64,000 bases of DNA from CAVXHV01 sp963761445 (GTDB taxonomy: Bacteria > Planctomycetota > Planctomycetia > Isosphaerales > Isosphaeraceae). A program made the position numbers and the translations under genes. The stretch lies in the NCBI GenBank assembly GCA_963761445.1, contig CAVXHV010000005.1, forward strand, positions 496,001 through 560,000, read 5' to 3'. Below the pieces are notes generated by a model. It was not told the DNA's origin, searched no databases, and was given only the letters and a program-made list of their open reading frames with translations. Shown piece by piece: positions 52,637 to 62,291 of this stretch; positions within the stretch are counted from its first letter, which is position 1; the number at the start of each line of letters is the position of its first letter.

Positions 52637-54577
52637 TCATAGCTTCGGCATCTCAGGCGGCTTGGCCATGTTCCCGGGCTTGTTTTTTTGTGCAGCCGCA
52701 GCGTTGTCGTTACGTCGAGGTTGTGGCTGAACATACGTCTCCACCCATTTAAAACCCAAAGGGTCTTTCACTTCGCGTTCAGCCAAAAGTGCCCAAGGAG
52801 TTGTTGGATGGTCTTCGATAACGCGGTGCAAGATTGACTGCGCCTCACGGGCGGCAACGACCGCCTTCTCGCTGTACTGAATGTTTGAATCCGGAACGAG
52901 CCGCCAAGCGTTGAATTTCGGGCTGCTGAACTTGGGAGGATCCTTTTTCATACGGGCACAAGCGTAGTTGTATTCGTAACAACGTACCTTCATGGCCAGG
53001 AGTCGCCCGCGAATGAGGTCGTAATGTGCCTGCCAGCGTCTGGAAATCTCACGGTCTCGAAGCTTGAACACTGAATTGATCGGGACGAGTGCTTCATCGA
53101 CAGTATAAGCAGTACGCTCGGCGATACCTTGATTCAGCGCCATAACGTCTTTGAATTCAGGGGCGTCTGCGGGCGGAAAAAACAAACTCGGCATGCTGGG
53201 AAGTTTTTGCTGAGTAATCTGCGCTGCGTTCAAAATTGCCCGGCGCAATGGTGATTCAGCGATCCTTTTCTCATACTGGTCCTTTCGGTCCCAATCAGGC
53301 TTGTACTCTCGCATCCTTGCCGGGTCAAAGCCCATTCGACGTGAATCAAACCTCGTGATGAAATAGATTCCTCCGGTAGCACTAGCCAGTCTACTCAAGG
53401 CATAGGGACCAAAGCCGGCCTCGACGATCTCGTATTGAGGTCCCCCGTACCAGAATGGAAGACGGATCTGCTCGAGCATCACGCTCTCAGGTCCTTGTTT
53501 CACTTCGAGCCCGCGGAAAAGTTGCTTGGTCTTGGGATCAACGTAATCGACGTAGCCGTGGATCCGGCCAAACACTGCTTGTGAGCCAAGTACATACACC
53601 GGCACTTTGGCCTTTTGTGCCAAGGCAATCGAGTCTTCCAAGCGAGTGTCTGCGTCGTCGCCAACCTCGTCGGTCACAACGATAATCATTGTGTGATAAG
53701 CTTGGTTCTGAGCATCCTTGAACCGGCCCCAGCGGCTGACGATTTCGGCAACTGTAGTAAAAGTCGTTTCAACCCCTGACGTGTCAAGCGTGACATTCTG
53801 AATTGCCCCGATGATCTCTGACCGGTCCGCAGTCGGTTTGGTCAAGAGTGGACGGCGGTCTTGTCCGAAGCTAAGAACCATCGTGAGGAGCCCACTGTCA
53901 TCCGAGAGTCGGTTCTCGTCGAGCTGGTTGATGTGGGCATAGACCGTATCGATGTGCTTGCTGAGCCGCTGCCGCTCGGCCAGCAGACTTCCAGATGCGT
54001 CGAATGCCCAGACGACCAGCGTGCGCCCTTGCTCCAAGTGCCGGAGAATCTCGATCGCGATTCGATCGACGGCTCCTTCAACACCACCGACAAATTCGGC
54101 GCCGTTACCTCGAATCGAGATGGTTTGCCCGAGCATCGTTGCCGTAGGAACAATTAATTCGGTTGCGTGTCGAACATCAAGTTTGACTAGCTCTGGCGCC
54201 GGTCCTCCCGCCTGAGTTGAAGTGGCGGAAGCAGTGTGTACTATCCCGGCGGAACTCGGTGCAGTAGTAATCGTCGGGGCCAGAGTTGGTGCAAATGACC
54301 CTGCTGCTGCAACGGTCGCCGGCGGATTGGCACTCTGGTCCAGATCCTGAAACATCGAATCTGACGGCGGCATCAGGTTATCTGCCACACCACCTTGAAA
54401 CTCATGGTTTGCCTCTTGATGTACCCGATAACCCGCAAATGCGAGGCACACGAGCAAAAGGCCATGCATTGTCAGACTGACTAGAAACGCCGGCAGCTCG
54501 ACCTCAAGCCGTCCACCCATCCAGCTTGATAACCAGGGGAATCGAACTTGGAGATCGCGAAACAGATTGTCAAACAC
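52637..54577 (-). CDS. Membrane-anchored vWA-domain protein (first of a pair)
   Basis: 646 residues from a GTG with AGGAG nine bases upstream. One N-terminal membrane span (AFLVSLTMHGLLLVCLAFAGY, about 30-50), a Ser/Thr/Ala/Pro-rich linker to about 130, then a vWA domain with MIDAS residues DASGS at 193-197, Thr in DTSGVETTFTT and Asp in VTDEVGDDA. It resembles the next gene over its whole length (RWQAHYDL, the GGIYF segment, and the TPWALLAEREVKDPLGFKWVE ending), so the two are a duplication. It is separated from the downstream Pro-rich frame by 83 bases and surely co-transcribed. The C-terminal tail is basic and Pro-rich. Role unknown; an envelope complex is likely. Confidence 0.85.
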   Translation of the reverse strand: MFDNLFRDLQVRFPWLSSWMGGRLEVELPAFLVSLTMHGLLLVCLAFAGYRVHQEANHEFQGGVADNLMPPSDSMFQDLDQSANPPATVAAAGSFAPTLAPTITTAPSSAGIVHTASATSTQAGGPAPELVKLDVRHATELIVPTATMLGQTISIRGNGAEFVGGVEGAVDRIAIEILRHLEQGRTLVVWAFDASGSLLAERQRLSKHIDTVYAHINQLDENRLSDDSGLLTMVLSFGQDRRPLLTKPTADRSEIIGAIQNVTLDTSGVETTFTTVAEIVSRWGRFKDAQNQAYHTMIIVVTDEVGDDADTRLEDSIALAQKAKVPVYVLGSQAVFGRIHGYVDYVDPKTKQLFRGLEVKQGPESVMLEQIRLPFWYGGPQYEIVEAGFGPYALSRLASATGGIYFITRFDSRRMGFDPARMREYKPDWDRKDQYEKRIAESPLRRAILNAAQITQQKLPSMPSLFFPPADAPEFKDVMALNQGIAERTAYTVDEALVPINSVFKLRDREISRRWQAHYDLIRGRLLAMKVRCYEYNYACARMKKDPPKFSSPKFNAWRLVPDSNIQYSEKAVVAAREAQSILHRVIEDHPTTPWALLAEREVKDPLGFKWVETYVQPQPRRNDNAAAAQKNKPGNMAKPPEMPKL

Positions 54578-54928
54578 TGTTTCATGCTCCTGGGTCGTTT
54601 CTGCAGCCGATCACAATCGACGTATTTGCGGCGCTGACCGGGCTCTCTATCCTAGTATCCCGGCTAAGCTATAAAATTGCCAGGTTTCATTGGCTTTGAA
54701 TTCGATGGTCAAATCCCACGAATACCGCCAACAGAGTGATTCAAGACCAAGCAGGAAATCGGCGCACTATCTTCCGTTATTGTACTCTATTAGAACTCCT
54801 ACGTGACAGCTCTCTTGCTGGCATTCGATGATGAATTCATCCTCGACATCGTCAACCTAGAAAGGTCGTGCAGGCGTCGGTGTCACGATCTTAGTTAAGC
54901 TTAGTGTTTCGAAACCTCAGAGGTCTGG
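54578..54928. other. Intergenic region between zinc-ribbon gene and vWA operon
   Basis: 351 bases with no supported gene; should hold the promoter of the leftward vWA operon and the end of the zinc-ribbon gene. No clear terminator hairpin was noticed. Confidence 0.4.
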
Positions 54929-55510
54929 CTAGCGAGGGACCGGCATTCCGCATTCTCGACAGTTATCGGCGCTAAGATGAAGAGGCTTCTTACACCGTGG
55001 GCAAGTTCGCAAGCCGGTCTCAAATTTAACTACCGACGCTTGAGGTATTGCGCTGGGCATGAGAGCAGGTTCTGCATACTCGTTTGCATCTGAAACAACA
55101 GATGATGGCCCGGTCCTTGCCGGATCAGCTTCGGCTTGAATAGCACTGGCCAGATGCCGTGCAGACCATTTTTCGAGTTCGGCGAGATCGTCGGCATCGA
55201 AATCCACTGTGCGAGCATCAGCGTCGTTCTTGGTTACAGTTGGCTTCAGAATACCTGCCGCGGATGTTGGCACTGGCACCACGCGACCACAATCGGGACA
55301 TTTACCTGCCTTGGGTTGATTTTCTGATGGCACCTTCAATCGGCGCCCACAAGGGCACAGAAACCGAATAAACCCATCGCCGGCAAGATCACTCTTGGGC
55401 TTTGGTCGGCGCAGCCGAATCCGTGTGCCGCAGCGAGTACAATCCATATGCTCTGGACTCTCGGGCGGAACCTTCAGCTTTTCGCCACATCGGCAAGTAA
55501 CCCGGGGCAT
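54929..55510 (-). CDS. Triple zinc-ribbon protein
   Basis: 193 residues with three short zinc-binding knuckles: CRCGEKLKVPPESPEHMDCTRCG at the N-terminus, CPCGRRLKVPSENQPKAGKCPDCG at about 51-75, and CPRCKKPLHLSADNCRECG at the C-terminus. The first two share the CG-x-x-L-K-V-P core found in many planctomycete proteins, where it often precedes a membrane or enzyme domain. Here the middle part (80-165) is acidic and apparently disordered. No catalytic domain. Probably a small cytoplasmic protein; function unknown. Confidence 0.75.
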   Translation of the reverse strand: MPRVTCRCGEKLKVPPESPEHMDCTRCGTRIRLRRPKPKSDLAGDGFIRFLCPCGRRLKVPSENQPKAGKCPDCGRVVPVPTSAAGILKPTVTKNDADARTVDFDADDLAELEKWSARHLASAIQAEADPARTGPSSVVSDANEYAEPALMPSAIPQASVVKFETGLRTCPRCKKPLHLSADNCRECGMPVPR

Positions 55511-55586
55511 CAGACGGTGGTGGTGCTTTCTTGCTTTTTCTCTTGTTGATCTACCGAACCATAAACTTTAAATGGGCTTCAAGCTC

Positions 55587-56477
55587 TTATCTATGCGAGC
55601 TTGGTGTCTCCATTCGACCAGCACCGCGAGGTAAGGCCTCCACCGGGATGACACTGTTCAAACTGCCGGAGCGAAATCCTTCCAGGTCAAGCGTGACAAA
55701 CTTGAAACCCAAGGCACGAAATGCGGGTAACAACTCGCCGCGCAGCTCAAGATCAACGAAACGTGGCAAGTCGTCCAGCGGAACTTCAATTCGGGCCAGA
55801 TCGCCCTTGTGATAACGCACGCGTAAGATGGGAAATCCTCGGCCACGCAGCCATTGCTCAGCTTGATCGATCATGCGGCTGCGTTCTGGAGTTACCTCTT
55901 CGCCGTATGCTATCCGGCTGGAAAGGCAAGGAGTTGCTGGTTTGTCCCATGTTGGAAGACCCCAAGCAAGTGCGAGCGCACGGACGTCGGCCTTCGCAAG
56001 CCCGCACTCTTGCAAGGGATGCCGCACCCCATGCTCAGAGGCGGCCTTCAAACCCGGTCGATAGTCACCCATGTCATCAAGATTTGCACCGGAGGCGATC
56101 ACGTTGGCCCCCAGTTCTTGCAGCATTGCTTCTAGCCGCTCGTACAGTTCACTCTTGCAGAAGTAACATCGATCGGGATTATTCCGGCGATAAGCTGGAT
56201 TCGAGAATTCCTCAGTGTGGATTACGCGGTGACGGATGCCGATTTTACGAGCGAGCTCTTCAGCCTGCTTGAGCTCCCCCTCGGCCAAGCTGGCTGATAC
56301 AGCAGTCACCGCGACTGCATTTTCCCTTAATGCCTCGAAGGCGGCTTGCGTGACGACCGTGCTATCAATTCCTCCCGAAAAGGCCACTGCGACCTTGCCG
56401 TAAGCGCGAATCGTTTCTATCAATTGGTCGCGGCGGGATATAAGCAACGAGTTGGTTTCAGTCCATTTGATGGACAA
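55587..56477 (-). CDS. larE: ATP-dependent sacrificial sulfur transferase LarE-like
   Basis: 296 residues from a TTG at 56477 that has AGAGG six bases upstream; the frame is open to a GTG at 56540 without a good ribosome-binding site. PP-loop ATPase with KVAVAFSGGIDSTVV near the N-terminus, DRCYFCKSELYERL, ASGANLDDMGDYRPG and KPATPCLSSRIAYGEEVTPE; the Cys in PCLSSR corresponds to the sulfur-donating Cys of Lactobacillus LarE. LarE thiolates the nicotinic acid dinucleotide precursor of the nickel-pincer cofactor. The partners larB and larC are not in the window, so the product could serve a related sulfur-transfer reaction. Confidence 0.88.
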   Translation of the reverse strand: MSIKWTETNSLLISRRDQLIETIRAYGKVAVAFSGGIDSTVVTQAAFEALRENAVAVTAVSASLAEGELKQAEELARKIGIRHRVIHTEEFSNPAYRRNNPDRCYFCKSELYERLEAMLQELGANVIASGANLDDMGDYRPGLKAASEHGVRHPLQECGLAKADVRALALAWGLPTWDKPATPCLSSRIAYGEEVTPERSRMIDQAEQWLRGRGFPILRVRYHKGDLARIEVPLDDLPRFVDLELRGELLPAFRALGFKFVTLDLEGFRSGSLNSVIPVEALPRGAGRMETPSSHR

Positions 56478-56717
56478 GATCCACCTCTTTCGATCGAAGC
56501 CAGGGTCGGTCTGTTTTATACGGAAAGCCCCATTCCACACCGATCCTCATTGTAAGAGCCGTGATGGCAGAGCTCAAGCTCGGGGGAATAAGGAAACCGA
56601 CGAACCAGCGCCTGGTTATTAAGGCGATGCGTGGCAGGACGGGCTGGAATGCCCATGGTGGCTCGAGCCACGGGATGGTCACAGGCTGCAGTTGAAAGGC
56701 GCTGATTCCAGGTTAAC

Positions 56718-57495
56718 TCAGGGTGTATTAACTCCGCTGGACGTCGATGTTCGAGAATCATTGTCGCCAATTTCCGATGTTGATTGACCTAACTGGTGCC
56801 GCAGAATCTCACCTTCCTTCAGGTAGACAACGGACTCAGCAATTTTGGCCGCATGATCTGCAATGCGTTCCAAGTTTCGGGCGGTGTTGACAAGGCGGAG
56901 CCATGTGTTTATGCGTTCAGGCTTGCGGACGATTTCAATCTTGAGCTGCTTTTGAACAGCACGATAATCCAAGTCAACTTGGCGATCAGCAGCGATGACA
57001 GCGTGTGCGCGCGACATCAGACTGGGTAAGCGCATCCAAACTATCGCGAATCTGGGATAAGGCAGAGACCGCGAGGTTTTCCAAGGGCTGTGGAATCGGA
57101 AAGGCGTCGGGATCGCCGGAGAGTTTTTTAACGCGTTTGGCAATATGCCGGGCCAGATCACAAAGCCGTTCAAGATCTCCGTTGATCTTCAGAACGGTGG
57201 TGACACGTCGGAGGTCGGATGCAACGGGCTGGTGCAGGGCCAGCACTCGCACACACTCTCGTTCAATCTGAACTTCCCATCGGTCCATTGCACGCTTTTG
57301 ATGCTTGAGCTCTTCGGCCAGTTCTACGCGCCCGTCGCAGATCGCGTGAATGCTGCGATTCAGGGCATCTTCAACCACGGCCGCCAGCTTGAGCACCTCT
57401 GCCCATAGACCTTCCATGTCTCGCAGAAAACTGCGGCCAAGCGTTACCCGCTCGTTGTCCCAACTAGAATCTATCGCCTTGTGTTCAATCGACAT
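56718..57495 (-). pseudogene. phoU: Phosphate uptake regulator PhoU, split by a +1 frameshift
   Basis: Two overlapping frames together make a normal two-repeat PhoU. The first (57495-56986) has FLRDMEGLWAEVLKLAAVVEDALNRSI, ELKHQKRAMDRWEVQIERECVRVLAL and VTTVLKINGDLERLCDLARHIAKRV. The second (from about 57015 to 56718) continues AHAVIAADRQVDLDYRAVQ, then INTWLRLVNTARNLERIADHAAKIAE. The join needs one base skipped inside GTCGCGCGCACACGC (around 57005-57020). The restored protein is about 258 residues. PhoU represses the Pho regulon and controls Pst phosphate uptake. Either the gene is truly broken or the sequence has an indel; no pst gene lies nearby. Confidence 0.85.
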
Positions 57496-57726
57496 CGGCG
57501 CGATTTCAGTCCTATTGGTCTAACATTCGTGACTCGACCGTTTTGAGTGCTCCATGATGGCTAGTCGAGTCGTAGCTGTCACCGCTTGGGGAAGCAATAG
57601 CTGGAAATTGCCCTCGCTACAATTTACAGAAGGGCAATTTCAGCTTATTTCATTGAATTCGAACGAACAACGGTAGAACCGCTAAATACTCAAGAAATTC
57701 ATGATTGTCGAAAGGAATAAGTCAAC
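57496..57726. other. Intergenic region upstream of phoU
   Basis: 231 bases with no supported gene; carries the phoU promoter side and the 3' end of the exported Pro/Ser/Thr-rich protein gene. No PHO-box-like repeat was identified with confidence. Confidence 0.35.
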
Positions 57727-60255
57727 TCAATAATTACTACCGCGGAGCGGCGGTCCGTATCCGTGCAAGGGAAGCCAGTAAGTATCAGTCGGCACATTAT
57801 CACCAGGTCGGTAATAACCCAAGTCATACTGAGCTTCCCAGGGGGGATCCATGATTACGTTATAGGGCAAAGCAGCGATCTGGAAAGCAAACAGACCGAA
57901 GGAGAATAGCGGTTGCAGAATCTGATTCCGCTGAGTTGACTGAGTTGGATCATCAAGCGGATACGTCAAGTAGCGGCCAATCGGCCCAACGAACTGCTCG
58001 ACACTGTGGCCATAGCGTTCAAGGACTGGATCTTGGAAGTACAGGGGAAGGTGGCAGGTAGCAGCGGCTGCCCAGTACTTGCGTTGAGCTGCCCAATTAC
58101 GCGGAGGAAGCGGAACCCAATCTTCAGGAACGGGAATCGCTTTGATTGGGCGAGCCTCTGCGGGGCTAGGTGCACGGCTGATATCAAGCTGGGTCTGGGA
58201 TCGTAGATCGGAGGAAATCGTATCGCGCCCACGGGTAGCCGTCGGTTGTGCCTGTACCTGTGCTTGTTGCCTGCGACGCAAGTCATCTTCCTGTTGACGA
58301 ACAATCATTTCGACCTCTCGCTTCAATTCTGGACGAAGAGTCGACGCAGGGTTCGCGCGATCGGGAATGAGTACATCCGATCTGGTCGGTAATGCTGGCG
58401 GATTTTCTATCGCCGGAGGGGATGATGAAGCATCCTCTGACACTATGACACCGCGATTGCTAGATACAGATGATTCTTGTGCTGCTTCCTGATTCGGGAT
58501 GTCAGTAGCCGGGTGTGCGGGTACGCCGACCTCATTGTCATCAACTGAGCGAGTTCTTGGTTGTTCAATCGTACCTGCCTCAATGGCTGCTGAAGCACCG
58601 TTTGTAGATGGCAATGCTGCGGATGGTGATGGCTCTTCGGCCGCTTTATGGTCAACGGTATTGGGCAGCGAAACCTCCGAATTAACACCTGGCTGTATCA
58701 CGGTGGCATTTTGACCGGCAATAGGCGCGGTTACGGAGGAAGCCTGCACGGTGTTTGGTGCATGGATACTGCTAGTGCGCGATCCTTCCGTGCTTAAATC
58801 GTCCGGAAGTAATGGTGGATCTTGGGTAGTAGCTGGAACGTGAGCCGGCGCAACGTTCTCGGACGAGGTTGCAGGTGTTTGATCTATCCTGGAGCTACTG
58901 TGTCTCGCAGAATTACTTACATCGGCCGGCAGAGGTGGTAGCTCATCCGGATCGACTGAAACCGGGTTTGTTGCAGCATTTGGGACCGCGGTTGGGGATA
59001 AAATCTGCCTTGGAGGATCGGTCACCTCAGCCTTGGTACCCAAATCGGTCGGCAGAGGGGGTAGCTCATTTGCAGGCGCCATCGTCGTTGATGTCGGTTG
59101 AGACAGAACGACTGGTGGCGATGAAGCACTTCCATGCTGACCTGGCGATAGCGTACTCGTTTCGTCGGATTCCTTGTGAGCCGGGGCGTTCAAATCATCG
59201 GAGTGTGTAACTGGAGTTACTGGTGGTGCTGCCGCATTCGGTGGCGCTGCCGCATCTAGCGGCACGGCCGTATCTGGTAGCGCCGTCACTGCTGATAGCG
59301 CCGTTGCTTCTGGCGGTAGCGTCGCTTCTGATGAGGCCATCGCTTCTGGTGGTAGTATCGTTGCTGCTGGTGAGACCGTCCGTGCTGATTGGCCTATTGC
59401 ACCTGGTTGTGGCGTCGTTGCTGCTGGCACTGTCGGCGTGGTTTCCAGATCGACCACCGCTAGACTTGGAGCGTCCTTAGCGACATCATCGACAGTGGCT
59501 GGTTGCACAGGTGAGCTTTCGCTCGGCATCTGAGTCATCGGAGGGAGCAACGCGGGAGCAAGTGCAGATACACGGGCAACAGGTGTATCTTGTCTGGGAA
59601 CCGGTACCATTTCGGTCTGGCTTGATTGGATCGCAACTGGATTCTGGGAATTCGAGTTACTTGACCGTGGGTTGTCATTCGCTAGCAGAATCGGCTCTCC
59701 TCGGTCATCAGCATTATTGATTGCGTGATTGGTTGCACTATTCGATCGACCATTTGTAGACTTCAGTGGCGATTTCTGTAGTCGCTGGGAATTGGTCGCA
59801 TGGGCAACATTAGTCTCAGGTTTAGCCGGGCTGAAGCCATTATGATTATGTGACCGTTCGCTCAGAGCATATGGCGCGTCGGCGCCGGCAGCTTGGCGCA
59901 ATCCACGCTTTGCGACCTCGATGCCGTTTTGAAGGACCTGTTTTTCAGCTTTGGTCAGTTCGTCCTTCCTGGTTTCTGCCTCTCGCAAAAACTTCAGGGC
60001 CCGCTCATATTCCTTGTAATTGAGGTAATCCAGACCGTTTCGCATCACGTAGCGTGCACCACGTGTGACTGCGGTGCCATAGACCTGGTCGTCGGCGGAT
60101 TTGCGAACTGAGCCAGGTCTGGTTGTCCTGTCGGACGATGTTGATTGACCGGGTGATTCAGTTCCCGAAGGATTGGATTGCTGAGCTTTGACCGTTGAGG
60201 CTGCTAATGCGGCCCCGAGGATCGCTGTGGTCATTGCTGATTTTATGCGACGCAA
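57727..60255 (-). CDS. Exported Pro/Ser/Thr/Ala-rich protein with a conserved C-terminal domain
   Basis: 842 residues from a TTG at 60255, chosen because a full AGGAGG lies six bases upstream and the frame then begins with a clean signal peptide (LRRIKSAMTTAILGAALA, ASTVKAQ). The frame upstream to 60402 is open but not signal-like. A helical part follows (YLNYKEYERALKFLREAET, about 75-110, TPR-like). Then comes a disordered stretch of about 480 residues with repeated words (ELPPLPTDLGTKAEV, ELPPLPADVSN, PPLLPDDLSTE). The last 130 residues are probably folded (EDWVPLPPRNWAAQRKYWA, YPLDDPTQSTQRNQ, PPWEAQYDLGYYRPGDN), and similar endings occur in other planctomycete envelope proteins as far as I recall. 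Function unknown. Confidence 0.75.
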   Translation of the reverse strand: MRRIKSAMTTAILGAALAASTVKAQQSNPSGTESPGQSTSSDRTTRPGSVRKSADDQVYGTAVTRGARYVMRNGLDYLNYKEYERALKFLREAETRKDELTKAEKQVLQNGIEVAKRGLRQAAGADAPYALSERSHNHNGFSPAKPETNVAHATNSQRLQKSPLKSTNGRSNSATNHAINNADDRGEPILLANDNPRSSNSNSQNPVAIQSSQTEMVPVPRQDTPVARVSALAPALLPPMTQMPSESSPVQPATVDDVAKDAPSLAVVDLETTPTVPAATTPQPGAIGQSARTVSPAATILPPEAMASSEATLPPEATALSAVTALPDTAVPLDAAAPPNAAAPPVTPVTHSDDLNAPAHKESDETSTLSPGQHGSASSPPVVLSQPTSTTMAPANELPPLPTDLGTKAEVTDPPRQILSPTAVPNAATNPVSVDPDELPPLPADVSNSARHSSSRIDQTPATSSENVAPAHVPATTQDPPLLPDDLSTEGSRTSSIHAPNTVQASSVTAPIAGQNATVIQPGVNSEVSLPNTVDHKAAEEPSPSAALPSTNGASAAIEAGTIEQPRTRSVDDNEVGVPAHPATDIPNQEAAQESSVSSNRGVIVSEDASSSPPAIENPPALPTRSDVLIPDRANPASTLRPELKREVEMIVRQQEDDLRRRQQAQVQAQPTATRGRDTISSDLRSQTQLDISRAPSPAEARPIKAIPVPEDWVPLPPRNWAAQRKYWAAAATCHLPLYFQDPVLERYGHSVEQFVGPIGRYLTYPLDDPTQSTQRNQILQPLFSFGLFAFQIAALPYNVIMDPPWEAQYDLGYYRPGDNVPTDTYWLPLHGYGPPLRGSNY

Positions 60256-60497
60256 GCCACGCCTCCTTGCTTTCCTGAGATTTGCTTGAATCGTTGTCGC
60301 CGATTCGGGGACTGAAAGACCCGATAGGATGTAGCAAGCAAAGAAATGCCTGGGTTCAACACCCAGAATTGAGATGATCTGGCAAAATAACGGCGACACC
60401 AATCCGTGTATTTTTCCCGAGTCGTCAGACCATTTTTTTGTAACTCTTGAACGAGTAAGCAGTCAGAACGAATACGTTATGGAAATACCGCTCGATC
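60256..60497. other. Intergenic region between guaB and the exported protein gene
   Basis: 242 bases with no supported gene. Holds the Shine-Dalgarno of the downstream TTG-started gene; no terminator was noticed. Confidence 0.35.
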
Positions 60498-62012
60498 TCA
60501 CACTGACCCACGGCCCAGATCATTTTCGCTGCTGAAACTTGAATAATTGGGAGCTTCTTGAGTGATGACAATGTCGTGTGGATGACCTTCCTGAACGGCG
60601 GCAGAACTGACCTGGATGAAGCGAGTTTTCGTGCGAAGCTCGTCGATTGTGCGGCAACCGCAATAGCCCATACCTGCTCGCAAACCGCCGACGAGTTGAA
60701 AGACAAATTCGGCAAGGGGTCCCTTGTAGGGAACGCGCCCCTCGACTCCCTCCGGGACAAGTTTTTCGGTAAACAATACTTTGTTATCTTTATCGGAGAT
60801 TCGTGCATTTGGCTCCTGTCGATAACGCTCGTGAGAACCCTTGGCCATTGCTCCGATCGAGCCCATTCCGCGATAGGTCTTGAAACTTCGCCCTCGAAAA
60901 ATAATTGTGTCGCCCGGACTTTCCGCCAAGCCAGCGAAGAGGCCCCCGATCATGACCGAGTGGGCACCCGCTGCAATTGCTTTCGTGATATCACCAGAGT
61001 ACCGAATACCCCCGTCTGCAATAATCGGGATTCTGCCGGATGCAATCTTGGCTGACTGGTAGATTGCCGTAACCTGCGGGACACCTACACCTGAAACCAC
61101 TCGGGTGGTACAGATCGATCCGGGACCAATACCAACTTTCACTGCGTCGGCGCCCGCCTCGATCAAACCCCTCGTTCCCTCTGCAGTTGCAACATTACCG
61201 GCTACAACCTGAATATCGAACCTCTGCTTGATTCGCCTTACCGTGTCGATCACGTTTTTCGTGTGCCCATGTGCCGAATCCACCAGGAGCACGTCCACAC
61301 CCGCGTTGAGAAGAGAGTCGATCCGCTCGTAATCGTGCACTCCCACTGCTGCACCGACTCGCAATCGCCCTCTCGCATCCTTGCATGCGTGAGGGTAACG
61401 ATGTAGCTTGTCAATGTCTTTGATCGTAATCAACCCTTTCAGTCGATATTCATCGTCAACCAGCAAAAGTTTCTCGACCTTATTTTTCGTTAAAATCCGG
61501 TCAGCTTCCTCCAAGTTCGTATCCGCCGGGGCTGTGACCAGATTTTCCTTCGTCATCACTTCTTCAATGCGAAGGTCATTGGATTCGAGGAACCGCAAGT
61601 CACGACGGGTCAAGATGCCTCGAAGATAGCCGTTAACGGTGATCGGAACGCCGGAGATGTTGTGGCCGGTCATGATCTGACGTGCCTGGGCTACATTCGC
61701 ATCAGGCGGTAACGTAATCGGGTCGACAATGATCCCATTTTCAGAGCGCTTGACCTTGTCGACTTCGCGCGTTTGCTCTTCAATCGACATGTTCTTATGA
61801 ATAACACCGAGCCCTCCTTCCTGCGCAAGCGCAATCGCCAGTTCGGCTTCCGTCACCGTATCCATAGGCGAAGAAAGGATCGGGATATTGAGCCCGATCT
61901 TGGAGGTGAGTTGCGACCGCGTATCTACCTGGTGGGGGAGTAGCTCGGAGTACCCAGGCTCAAGTAGAACGTCGTCGAATGTGATACCTTGGTAGGCGAT
62001 GCGGTCGTGCAT
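60498..62012 (-). CDS. guaB: IMP dehydrogenase
   Basis: 504 residues, full length. It oxidises IMP to XMP with NAD+, the committed step to GMP. The N-terminal signature ITFDDVLLEPGYSELLPHQVD is intact. A CBS-domain pair occupies about 96-205, and the catalytic loop GPGSICTTRVVSGVGVPQ has the nucleophile Cys301. ADGGIRYSGDITKAIAAGA, the flap RGMGSIGAM and the C-terminal potassium-site region GLRAGMGYCGCRTI are also present. The ATG has GGAGCGGAG upstream. It diverges from the multihaem cytochrome gene. Confidence 0.97.
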   Translation of the reverse strand: MHDRIAYQGITFDDVLLEPGYSELLPHQVDTRSQLTSKIGLNIPILSSPMDTVTEAELAIALAQEGGLGVIHKNMSIEEQTREVDKVKRSENGIIVDPITLPPDANVAQARQIMTGHNISGVPITVNGYLRGILTRRDLRFLESNDLRIEEVMTKENLVTAPADTNLEEADRILTKNKVEKLLLVDDEYRLKGLITIKDIDKLHRYPHACKDARGRLRVGAAVGVHDYERIDSLLNAGVDVLLVDSAHGHTKNVIDTVRRIKQRFDIQVVAGNVATAEGTRGLIEAGADAVKVGIGPGSICTTRVVSGVGVPQVTAIYQSAKIASGRIPIIADGGIRYSGDITKAIAAGAHSVMIGGLFAGLAESPGDTIIFRGRSFKTYRGMGSIGAMAKGSHERYRQEPNARISDKDNKVLFTEKLVPEGVEGRVPYKGPLAEFVFQLVGGLRAGMGYCGCRTIDELRTKTRFIQVSSAAVQEGHPHDIVITQEAPNYSSFSSENDLGRGSV

Positions 62013-62291
62013 CGAGAAAAGCTCCGCTCCGGACCCAAGGTTGATTCCCGAGGCCCAAGACGTTGTGCTTGATCTCGGTGATCAAACAACAACCAGAATC
62101 GAGACGTCTATGGGGGCGAGACAAACCTGGAAGTAAGTTCAGGGGCCTTTCCTTGCACATTAAACCGGGCGGACGGCTTGGTGGCAAGGGCTATTCCTGA
62201 CCGCTCATGCAGCATGGCGAGCCTGGCAGCGTTAGAAAGACTCAAGTAACATGGTCTTAGGGAAAGCGTACAAGCGAAGTGAGCCAAGAAT
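62013..62291. promoter_or_regulatory. Divergent region between guaB and the TPR-cytochrome gene
   Basis: 279 bases that must carry both promoters. No riboswitch-like fold or operator was recognised. Confidence 0.3.
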
